From the NCBI GenBank assembly GCA_946481315.1, contig CAMLMH010000001.1:987095-1051094 (forward strand): DNA of 64,000 bases, given 5' to 3'. Positions 1-7,212 of the stretch are shown here, piece after piece (within the stretch, counting starts at the first letter, position 1; each line of letters starts with the position of its first letter). The position numbers were made by a program, and so were the translations under genes. Source of the DNA: an uncultured Bacteriovorax sp. (lineage in GTDB: Bacteria > Bdellovibrionota > Bacteriovoracia > Bacteriovoracales > Bacteriovoracaceae). The notes beneath the pieces are model-generated. The model worked only from the letters and a program-made list of their open reading frames with translations, was not told where the DNA came from and made no database searches.

Positions 1-513
1 GGTGCGAATACCTTTCTTTTTTAATTCCAGCAACTCCTGTAAATGCTTGTGTCCTCGTTCAGTCACAGCATCAGGAAAAAGACATTGGCCCTCTTCATTA
101 ACCAAAGTCACATTTTTTACTTCAACATAACAAAGATCACTCTCGCCATTACTTAGCAGAATATCTATTCTGGATTGTCCGATCTTAGCTTCAGGTTTCA
201 AGCTGCTATATCCTTGCAGCTCTTTTATAACTCCGCTTTCAATGCCCTCAATGGCAAGACGGTTGGTCAGTGATGTATTAATTCCGATCCAGGTTTTACC
301 ATTGTGAATCATCTCAAAAGAATATTTCAGTTTGCGGGTTGGTGAATCATGAAAGCTCATGCGCACGGGCCATTGCTGTCCAAGGCAACCTTTCATGGAA
401 CCGGTATTAGCAGTGTGGGCGACAACGATTTCACTGCCCATCTGAATGTCTGCAAAGAAGCGTTTATAGCGTTTTAGAAAAAGGCCTTCATGTAATGGTG
501 TTGTGAATTTCAT
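1..513 (-). CDS. sfsA: SfsA family DNA-binding/nuclease protein, C-terminus beyond window
   Basis: 171 codons are visible on the minus strand, from ATG at 511-513 to the window edge with no stop. SfsA is usually about 230-240 residues, so the last quarter lies outside. Recognisable family motifs in order: HTANTGSMKGC (about residues 34-44), SRIDILL (about 119-125), YVEVKNVTLV (about 134-143) and FPDAVTERGxKHLxEL (near the visible end). The RIDxLL...EVKxVTL pair is the PD-(D/E)XK-like nuclease core of this family. Known from E. coli as sugar fermentation stimulation protein A; its physiological role remains unclear. It is divergent from the HD-domain gene at 621, with a short shared upstream region. 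Confidence 0.9.
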   Translation of the reverse strand, partial: MKFTTPLHEGLFLKRYKRFFADIQMGSEIVVAHTANTGSMKGCLGQQWPVRMSFHDSPTRKLKYSFEMIHNGKTWIGINTSLTNRLAIEGIESGVIKELQGYSSLKPEAKIGQSRIDILLSNGESDLCYVEVKNVTLVNEEGQCLFPDAVTERGHKHLQELLELKKKGIRT

Positions 514-620
514 AATACCGTCAAATTTAGTCGGAATAATTTCTGAAATCAAGTCTAAAACTCATTCGTGTAGTATCTAAATTGATGGTAAACTAAACAG
601 ATAATACCCAAGGGAAACTC

Positions 621-1973
621 ATGAGCGATACACTGATCATTTCTGATAACGAAATCCTGAATCAACTTTATGTCACTAATCTGGAAGTTTATCTCGGAAC
701 TAAAACAACCTTAACAATGTCAATGGAAGAAGCTTCCGGTGTTTTGAAGAATAAGAAATTCGATCTGATCATCTGCATGAGTATGATTAACGGCCATGAT
801 TCCGCAGGGGAATTGCATAATCTTTTAAAAAACCTGGATCAGGTTATTCCCAAAATCATTATCGGAAAACCTGTCAGTGACATTCCGGATGCAGTGGTGG
901 TCAGCAGTTCCTTTCATCTGCAGAATCTCTTACAGGCAGGAGCAAAAATACTCAAAGTGACGGCAAAACAGATGGCCACCAAAGAAATGCCTCAGTATTA
1001 CAGTGTGGAAACCAAGTTTTTGCTGAAGCTCAGACAGATTCCTTGTGCCATTTATTTACAGACTCGCAACAAAGAAAAGGATGCAGAAGAATACATGATG
1101 ATCGCCAAAAAAGATCATTCCGGTGATGTCATAAAAAAATTCGAAAAAGAGGGGATAAATCGACTCTTTGTAAATTCGATGGATCGCTTAACTATCGTCA
1201 ATTCTGTCTCAGAAATTATATGTGAGCAAATCAAAAACACTGAAGGACTGGATGTTCAGTCCAAGACAGCAGCTGTCAATACCGGTTTTGATTTCGTCGC
1301 TGCAACTTTTAGTCAGACTCCTGTCGCAGTTGCAGAAATAATGAATATCGCCAATGCCTGTACCAAGGTTATGGAAGAAGTGGTCAAGGATACTCCCAGC
1401 CTGAAGGGCTTGCTGAATATTCTTAACAGTAATAAGGGCGGTTATATCTATACTCACGCTATGCTCGCTGCTTATGTCAGCAACCATATCATCAAAAATG
1501 TTACCTGGGGGGGAGAAAAGCAAATTGAGAAAATTAATTTTGTTCTTTTTTTTCACGATATCATGCTGGCCCCTATTTATCTAAAGCATCCTGGGCTTAA
1601 GTATGAGGAAGATTTGCTTTTTTCAGAAGAACTTAATGATAAAGAAAAAGAGGTTGTTCTCAATCATGCCCGTCTGGCTGCTGAAATAATGGTCACCCAT
1701 AAGCGATCTCCAATCGGATCTGACCTTTTAATCAAACAACATCATGGAATGACCAATGGAGTAGGCTTTGCTCTGGAATTTAAAGATGATATTTCCCCGC
1801 TGTCCAAAATTGTTTTAGTTGCTGAAGCTTTTGTGGAAGAGTTTCTTAAGGAAAGAGACGAAAATCCTCTTTATCAGCTGGACGTAAAACAGATACAGTC
1901 GAATCTGATCGAAAAATTCAAAAAGAACACTTACAAGAAGATTATTGAAACTCTTGATACGATGATTGTGTGA
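621..1973 (+). CDS. Receiver-like/HD-GYP-related signalling protein with degenerate GYP motif
   Basis: 450 residues. The N-terminal about 115 residues look like a degenerate response-regulator receiver (IISDNEIL start, no clear phospho-acceptor Asp). A middle segment (about 125-200: YYSVETKFLLKLRQIPCAIYL...INRLFVNS) matches the two paralogues at 1974 and 11294. The C-terminal part is HD-like: FFHDI retains the HD pair, but the GYP stretch reads QHHGMTNGVGFALEF instead of HHExxDGSGYP. Loss of GYP makes c-di-GMP phosphodiesterase activity unlikely, so a scaffold or sensor role is more plausible (inference). The start ATG follows AAGGGAAACTC. The stop TGA abuts the stop of the convergent paralogue, with no intergenic base. 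Confidence 0.75.
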   Translation: MSDTLIISDNEILNQLYVTNLEVYLGTKTTLTMSMEEASGVLKNKKFDLIICMSMINGHDSAGELHNLLKNLDQVIPKIIIGKPVSDIPDAVVVSSSFHLQNLLQAGAKILKVTAKQMATKEMPQYYSVETKFLLKLRQIPCAIYLQTRNKEKDAEEYMMIAKKDHSGDVIKKFEKEGINRLFVNSMDRLTIVNSVSEIICEQIKNTEGLDVQSKTAAVNTGFDFVAATFSQTPVAVAEIMNIANACTKVMEEVVKDTPSLKGLLNILNSNKGGYIYTHAMLAAYVSNHIIKNVTWGGEKQIEKINFVLFFHDIMLAPIYLKHPGLKYEEDLLFSEELNDKEKEVVLNHARLAAEIMVTHKRSPIGSDLLIKQHHGMTNGVGFALEFKDDISPLSKIVLVAEAFVEEFLKERDENPLYQLDVKQIQSNLIEKFKKNTYKKIIETLDTMIV

Positions 1974-3344
1974 TCATTTTTTCTTAAGGGCTTTTTCCAG
2001 TGCCTTTAATGGGTCTTTGAAATTTCCCGTGCCATAAATCCTGCGCATACTTATTAATATGTCTCTTTGCAAGGTAGGGCTTTTTGGTCCCGAAGCAATG
2101 CGGGAAACAAAATTGTTAGCAAGAATGAAAATACAGGAAATCGTTGTCAGGCCTGAAGAGTTGAGACCTTTTGGAAAACCGTCACCGGTTGGATGCTCAT
2201 GTTGCTCCAGCAAAATAAAATCTACATCTGAAAAACCAGTAAAGAAAGTCGACAACTGAGCCGCTTTTTGCGGATGATTTTTAAAATCATCCTGTTCTTC
2301 GTCAGTGAATGATTTAAGGACTGGATCGTTGACCGAACGAATTTTGATCATGTCATCATTATTAAGTCCGATATCCTGAATCAGTGAGGCGAGCACCAGC
2401 TTGCCGCGGGTCATGTCTGCGTTCCATCCCATACTGGCGAGAATTTTCTCACAAACATAGGCGGTAGCCACGCTTTGTTCAGCGAAGCTCATACTCACTC
2501 CATCGGTGACCAGATCGAGCATGTCACCCAGGTTATCAAAACTGCGGCAGAGATCGCAGACTGAATCTATGTAGAGATGAACGAGTTTATTAACTTCATC
2601 CGAAACACTGACCGTTTTGATGAACTGATGAATGAAGAAAGTTGTTTTCAGATGTAGAGTTACGTATTTTCTGCGGTCATTGAGTTTGGCAGAGTAAATC
2701 TTAATCAGATTTTTGATGGAGGTATCCAGAAATTTTAAATGTTCGTCTTTGCGCAGGTAAAGATATTTAATGTTTTTTCGCGAGTAATTCTGAATCAGCT
2801 GATGAGTGTAGGGTTTATTTTTAGATAGCAATTTTCCGAATTTGGAAGAAGTCAGTTCAATATAAACATCGTAAGGAAGCTGTTCAAAGAGATAAAAGTT
2901 GCGCAAGCGCATCGGATGCAGATCGTCCCGAGAAAATTCGAGAATTGACTGCTCGAACTCTTCTTTGCGAACCCAATCATGGGCCTGATTGACAGCCTTC
3001 TTGAACTCTTCCGGCCCCAGGGGAAAGTCCAGAACCATGTTTGTTTCCTGATTATCCAGAATTTCACTGGAAAGCTGAGACTTAATAGAATTCTGACTGC
3101 CGATAAAAACAAATGGCCGCGTTCCCAGAACTTCAGTAATGGTGTCGTAAATGCTGATCGTATTAATGTTTTTGTTATTGATGGCCACAATGATGAATGA
3201 AAACGGACCGTCGGTTGTAATGAGTTCAATTAAGTTGGCCGAGGGATCAGCTTCTACCATAGTGATGCGCGGAAACTGAGAATTCATCAACATCGAAATG
3301 TTGGTATTTTCTTCAGTTGTGTTTCCGATAAACAATGCTTTCAC
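1974..3344 (-). CDS. Receiver-like/HD-GYP-related signalling protein, most degenerate paralogue
   Basis: About 456 residues from GTG at 3344 (VKALFIGNTTEE), the start that matches a receiver-like beta strand. The frame stays open to a TTG at 3371, which would add nine residues. The N-terminal receiver-like domain (about 1-115) is followed by the shared middle segment (YDVYIELTSSKFGKLL...IKYLYLRKDEHL) and an HD-like C-terminal region. The HD pair is replaced (LIQDIG) and the GYP motif reads EQHEHPTGDGFP, so the metal centre of an active HD-GYP phosphodiesterase is not complete. Convergent and abutting with the paralogue at 621. Function is inferred to be non-catalytic signalling. Confidence 0.7.
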   Translation of the reverse strand: MKALFIGNTTEENTNISMLMNSQFPRITMVEADPSANLIELITTDGPFSFIIVAINNKNINTISIYDTITEVLGTRPFVFIGSQNSIKSQLSSEILDNQETNMVLDFPLGPEEFKKAVNQAHDWVRKEEFEQSILEFSRDDLHPMRLRNFYLFEQLPYDVYIELTSSKFGKLLSKNKPYTHQLIQNYSRKNIKYLYLRKDEHLKFLDTSIKNLIKIYSAKLNDRRKYVTLHLKTTFFIHQFIKTVSVSDEVNKLVHLYIDSVCDLCRSFDNLGDMLDLVTDGVSMSFAEQSVATAYVCEKILASMGWNADMTRGKLVLASLIQDIGLNNDDMIKIRSVNDPVLKSFTDEEQDDFKNHPQKAAQLSTFFTGFSDVDFILLEQHEHPTGDGFPKGLNSSGLTTISCIFILANNFVSRIASGPKSPTLQRDILISMRRIYGTGNFKDPLKALEKALKKK

Positions 3345-3502
3345 AAGAAGGCCTATGAAAAGAGTAATCAAAAGGTTACATGTCTCTATATTGTAGCTCA
3401 GATCGGTAGGTGCAGGGAAAATTTAAGATTTAAGTGGAAAAACCACAGCTTGTGTCTTTAAATAGAATGGCAAATTAACCTTATTTCTCAAGGAAATCTC
3501 CA

Positions 3503-4147
3503 ATGAAAATGGACATTGCCAGAGGGCTCCTCTCTATTGGGGCAGTTAAGCTTTCCCCGCATAAACCTTTTGTTTATGCTTCTGGTCTTAAGGGTCCCAT
3601 CTATTGTGACAATCGGCTTATTCTTTCCCATGTCGATTTTCGCGAAAAAGTGATTGAACATTTTTTGTCGATCATTAAACAAAATTCTCTGCACAGTGAA
3701 TTGTTGGGCGGGATTGCTACTGCAGGGATTCCTCACGCTGCTTTTGTTGCAGACCGTTTAAAAAAGCCGATGGTCTATGTACGTCCGAAGCCAAAAGGGC
3801 ATGGAAAAAAAAATCAGGTGGAAGGGGATTATCAACCAGGTCAATCGGTTTTACTTTTTGAAGACCTGGTCAATCAAGGCTCATCTTTAGAAGACGCTAT
3901 GACTGGTTTAAAAGACGCCGGGCTCAAGGCCTTTCATTGCCTGTGTGTAGTAGATTATCAGATGGCAGAGGCACGAAAACGTCTTCAGGAGTTATCTTTA
4001 ACTTTGTGGCCACTGACAGATTTTTCTTCAATGATCGAATGTGCTCATGAATTAAAAAAAATAGACGAAGAAGGCGTAAAGCTTCTCATGGACTGGCACA
4101 ATGACCCTAAGCAGTGGTCAGAACAGGCGGATGTCGCTCACAGATAG
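3503..4147 (+). CDS. pyrE: Orotate phosphoribosyltransferase
   Basis: 214 residues, the usual length for PyrE. It transfers ribose-5-phosphate from PRPP to orotate, giving OMP in de novo pyrimidine synthesis. Visible family features: an N-terminal helix with the GAVKLSPHKPFVYASGLKGPIYCDNR block (substrate region), GGIATAGIPHAAFVADRLKKPMVYVR (with the KPKGHGKKNQVEG flexible catalytic loop) and the PRPP-binding block SVLLFEDLVNQGSSLEDA. The residue after ED is L where many members have V, which is conservative. ATG is preceded by AAGGAAATCTCC. Monocistronic in appearance, just upstream of gltA. Confidence 0.93.
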   Translation: MKMDIARGLLSIGAVKLSPHKPFVYASGLKGPIYCDNRLILSHVDFREKVIEHFLSIIKQNSLHSELLGGIATAGIPHAAFVADRLKKPMVYVRPKPKGHGKKNQVEGDYQPGQSVLLFEDLVNQGSSLEDAMTGLKDAGLKAFHCLCVVDYQMAEARKRLQELSLTLWPLTDFSSMIECAHELKKIDEEGVKLLMDWHNDPKQWSEQADVAHR

Positions 4148-4224
4148 TGCTGGCGGTCTTTTTTCAATTGCGGTATTTTAGGGCAGTAAAATTTTTATCG
4201 TAGAAAAACATATTGGGAGGACTT

Positions 4225-5496
4225 ATGTCTTTAAAGGCAAAGATCGAAATTGACGGGAAAGTTTTAGAATATCCTGTTATTGAAGGTTCTGAAAAAGAAA
4301 AAGCAATCGATATCGCTAAACTTCGTGCTGACACTGGTTGTATTACGATCGACCATGGATTTTTAAATACTGGTTCATGTGCTTCGGCCATCACTTTCCT
4401 GGATGGTGAGTTAGGAATACTTCGCTACCGCGGATATCCGATTGAACAATTAGCTGAAAAATCTTCTTTCGTGGAAGTGGCTTACTTGCTTAACTGGGGA
4501 AAGCTTCCGTCGAAGACAGAGCTCGAATCCTTTGAGAAGAAAGTGGCAAGCTACTCAAAACTTCCGGAATACATCACACGCATGATTGAAATCATGCCGA
4601 AGACAACTCACCCAATGGCGATTGCTTCTGCGGTTACGGTTGCCCTTTCAGGTCACTATCCGGAACTCAATACTCCCAACCCTACAGCTGAGCAAAAGGA
4701 TGAAATCTTCGCTTTGATGCTGGGACAATTTAAAATTATTACAGCAGCGATTCAAAGAACACTTGCGGGTCAACCTCTCGTAGCTTCTAATCCATCACTT
4801 TCATACTGCGAAGACTTTATGAATATGATGGGAATGAAAGCTTCTAAAGACGTAGCACGTGCTTTAGACGTTCTTTTAATTCTTCACGCTGATCACGAAC
4901 AAAACTGTTCAACATCAACGGTAAGAGTTGTGGGTAGCTCGAATGCTTCTATCTTTGCAGCTATCTCTGCTGGTATTGATGCTCTTTGGGGACCTCTTCA
5001 CGGTGGAGCTAACCAGGAAGTTCTGGAGATGCTGGAAGAAATTTCTAAAGCCGGTGGCGATCATAAAAAAGCCCTTGAACGTGCTAAAGATAAAAATGAT
5101 ACGTTCAAGCTTATGGGATTTGGTCACCGCGTTTATAAAAATTTTGATCCACGCGCAAAAATCATCAAGAAAGCTTGCGACACAGTTCTGGCCCAGCTTG
5201 GTGTAAAAGATCCATACCTAGATATCGCAAAAGGTCTTGAACAAGAAGCTCTTGCTGATGATTACTTCAAGACAAGAAATCTTTATCCAAACGTAGATTT
5301 CTATTCCGGGATTATCTACCGCGCTCTTGGAATACCTACGAACATGTTCACCGTTATGTTTGCCTTAGGAAGAATGCCAGGGTGGCTGGCTCAGTGGAAA
5401 GAAATGAGAGAAACGAAAGAAACAAAAATTTCCCGTCCTCGTCAGGTTTACACTGGTGCAACAGTTCGCGAGTACACAGACCTTGCAAAAAGATAA
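4225..5496 (+). CDS. gltA: Citrate synthase (type II)
   Basis: 423 residues from ATG 4225, chosen because GGGAGG sits eight bases upstream; an in-frame TTG at 4213 would lie before that Shine-Dalgarno. Condenses acetyl-CoA and oxaloacetate to citrate at TCA entry. Motifs: TCITIDHGFLNTGSC-type N-terminal domain, HADHEQNCSTSTVR (catalytic His region), GPLHGGANQEVLEML, GFGHRVYKNFDPRAKIIK (His/Arg active-site block) and FALGRMPGWLAQWKEM near the C-terminus. Length and motifs fit the hexameric Gram-negative type II enzyme. A strong intrinsic terminator follows at 5525. Confidence 0.96.
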   Translation: MSLKAKIEIDGKVLEYPVIEGSEKEKAIDIAKLRADTGCITIDHGFLNTGSCASAITFLDGELGILRYRGYPIEQLAEKSSFVEVAYLLNWGKLPSKTELESFEKKVASYSKLPEYITRMIEIMPKTTHPMAIASAVTVALSGHYPELNTPNPTAEQKDEIFALMLGQFKIITAAIQRTLAGQPLVASNPSLSYCEDFMNMMGMKASKDVARALDVLLILHADHEQNCSTSTVRVVGSSNASIFAAISAGIDALWGPLHGGANQEVLEMLEEISKAGGDHKKALERAKDKNDTFKLMGFGHRVYKNFDPRAKIIKKACDTVLAQLGVKDPYLDIAKGLEQEALADDYFKTRNLYPNVDFYSGIIYRALGIPTNMFTVMFALGRMPGWLAQWKEMRETKETKISRPRQVYTGATVREYTDLAKR

Positions 5497-5524
5497 TCAA
5501 GACGAGCTATTTGTTTATAACAAG

Positions 5525-5545
5525 AGGGCCTTCGGGCCCTTTTTG
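5525..5545 (+). terminator. Rho-independent terminator of gltA
   Basis: A perfect six-base GC stem AGGGCC / GGCCCT closes a TTCG tetraloop and runs straight into five Ts, 28 bases after the gltA stop. The reading frame of the downstream methyltransferase is open through it, which affects start choice for that gene. Confidence 0.92.
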
Positions 5546-6538
5546 TTGTCATTTGATGAAATCAGACCGCTGCTTTTAAATCCTGATCTGAAGGATACCG
5601 CTATTATAAAAAATGTTCATGAAATATCGATGAACTTCACGCAGCAACGTGATCAGATCCATGAATACGTTGAGAATGCTGATCTTGTCAGCAGTTATAC
5701 TGCTCTTTATCTTCCGACTAATATTCCTAAAATGCATTTTCTTCTCTCCAAACTTTCCGATGAGGTTCTGAGCGATCTGGAAGCACGTCCTTTTATTGAT
5801 ATCGGTTGCGGACCTGGAACATTCAGTCTCGCCTGGAGATTATTAATGGGAGAGCGCTCTCCGGTCATGGCCGTCGATCAGTCGCCGCTGATGCTGGAGC
5901 AGGCTCAAAAAATCATGCAGGGATTTTTTGCCGGGAGTGATTTTAAAACAGCCAGACGTTTTCACGAAAAGTGTGAGGATGGTATTCTCTTTTTTGGTCA
6001 CTCCATTAACGAGATGGGCATAGAGAAGGCCCTGGATCTCGTTATGACCGTTGATCCGGAATATGTGATGTGGATTGAGCCTGGAACAAGTGAACTCTTT
6101 ACAGAGCTTAAAAAGCTTCGTGCATTTGTTCTGGATCATTATGAAGCTCTTTATCCCTGTCCTGCCAGCTCCGCTTGTCCGGCAGACTGGTGCCATCAGG
6201 TCCTGCGTATGGCCCACGATCCTTCGATAGAGAGACTATCGCAACTGGCTTCCCTGGATAGAAAAATATTACCCATGACTGCGCATCTGTATCGGCGCAA
6301 AAAAACATCACCGCAATTTGATCCCACGCTCATTCAGTACATCACCGAAACTAAATTCAGTTTTGAGTACGAAGCTTGCTGTGCAGCTGCACCGATGAAC
6401 GAACTCAAACATATTGAGTTGCAAAAAAAAGAGCTGGGAAAATTACGCGAAAAACAATTTAAACGAGCGGATGTCGGAGAGCGTTTAAAATTTTTCGAAG
6501 AAAAAAATATTGGTAAAAAAATCAGAGTTAAAATCTAA
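5543..6538 (+). CDS. Rsm22-family small ribosomal subunit methyltransferase-like protein
   Basis: About 331 residues if it starts at TTG 5543/5546. The open frame extends back to an ATG at 5456 inside gltA, but that version would translate through the gltA terminator. The first ATG after the terminator (5627) would remove part of the N-terminal helical region. The SAM-binding core is FIDIGCGPGTFSLAWRLL then MAVDQSPLMLEQAQ. A Cys cluster PCPASSACPADWCH matches the Fe-S-type motif of the Rsm22 family (mitochondrial and bacterial rRNA methyltransferase-like, mitoribosome assembly). A lysine-rich C-terminal tail suggests rRNA binding. The family call is good; the methylated base is unknown. Confidence 0.8.
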   Translation: MLSFDEIRPLLLNPDLKDTAIIKNVHEISMNFTQQRDQIHEYVENADLVSSYTALYLPTNIPKMHFLLSKLSDEVLSDLEARPFIDIGCGPGTFSLAWRLLMGERSPVMAVDQSPLMLEQAQKIMQGFFAGSDFKTARRFHEKCEDGILFFGHSINEMGIEKALDLVMTVDPEYVMWIEPGTSELFTELKKLRAFVLDHYEALYPCPASSACPADWCHQVLRMAHDPSIERLSQLASLDRKILPMTAHLYRRKKTSPQFDPTLIQYITETKFSFEYEACCAAAPMNELKHIELQKKELGKLREKQFKRADVGERLKFFEEKNIGKKIRVKI

Positions 6539-6636
6539 AAGCTTAATGCTGTTCTCAAAATAGAATTAATCAGGCTGCGGCTTTTCTTGGAAAGAATACT
6601 CATGTTAGTTTTTTTGAACTTAACAGGAGGATCTCC

Positions 6637-7119
6637 ATGAAAGTTTTACTATTAATCAGTTTATTCTTCACTCAGATGGCCATGGCCGAAATCGGACGGG
6701 ACATATTACCTTGTACGGCCCAGGATATGAAAGAACTCGACAGTTCAATGCGTGACCTGACTGCTAAAGGGTTTAATTCATCTTATTACTTACAGAACCT
6801 GAAAGGCGAAATAATTGGTCTTTACTCCTGGAAAAAAGAACAGGCCGTCGCCCGAACTTGTGAAGTCTTTTTTAAAGAAGGTGTAACCGTCGCTCACATC
6901 TGGGATTTCTGGGAAAATCGCGACGTCTCAACTGATCCGGCCACGTGGGCCGCTGGTATGGAGCTGGGAATAGATCAGGATAACGGCATGGCCGATTTCC
7001 ACGTTTTAAAGGCCGACAGTGAGGGAAAAGTTAAAGTGGAATTTCTGGTCTGGGGATTTGGTCCTTCTTCGGATGTACTTATTAAACGGGAAATACTTAC
7101 TTTTAGAAAAGCCCTATAA
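6637..7119 (+). CDS. Secreted protein of unknown function
   Basis: 160 residues with a clear signal peptide (MKVLLLISLFFTQMAMA, cleavage about residue 17). Start ATG follows AACAGGAGGATCTCC, an almost perfect Shine-Dalgarno. The mature protein is rich in aromatic residues, with two Cys (ILPC, RTCEVF) that could form a disulfide. I do not recognise a family. It stands alone on the plus strand, between the Rsm22-like gene and the large secreted protein at 7213. Confidence 0.7.
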   Translation: MKVLLLISLFFTQMAMAEIGRDILPCTAQDMKELDSSMRDLTAKGFNSSYYLQNLKGEIIGLYSWKKEQAVARTCEVFFKEGVTVAHIWDFWENRDVSTDPATWAAGMELGIDQDNGMADFHVLKADSEGKVKVEFLVWGFGPSSDVLIKREILTFRKAL

Positions 7120-7186
7120 AGAGAACGTGTAACTTTTATAGTAAGAATCCGGTTTTTTCCAATAAAGGTCATCTTTCAACTATGAT

Positions 7187-7208
7187 GCCCCTACTTTTTT
7201 GTAGGGGC
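7187..7208 (+). terminator. GC-rich hairpin just before the 7213 start codon (terminator or translational control)
   Basis: Perfect eight-base stem GCCCCTAC / GTAGGGGC around a six-T loop. The right arm contains the only Shine-Dalgarno-like run (AGGGG) for the ATG at 7213, five to six bases downstream. There is only a short CTTT tail after the stem, so a classical terminator is not certain. Sequestration of the ribosome binding site is an alternative reading. Confidence 0.6.
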
Positions 7209-7212
7209 CTTT

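Noticed and set aside
2852..3229. 125-residue minus-strand open frame inside the HD-like gene
   Set aside because: Out-of-frame shadow of the 1974-3344 gene on the same strand.
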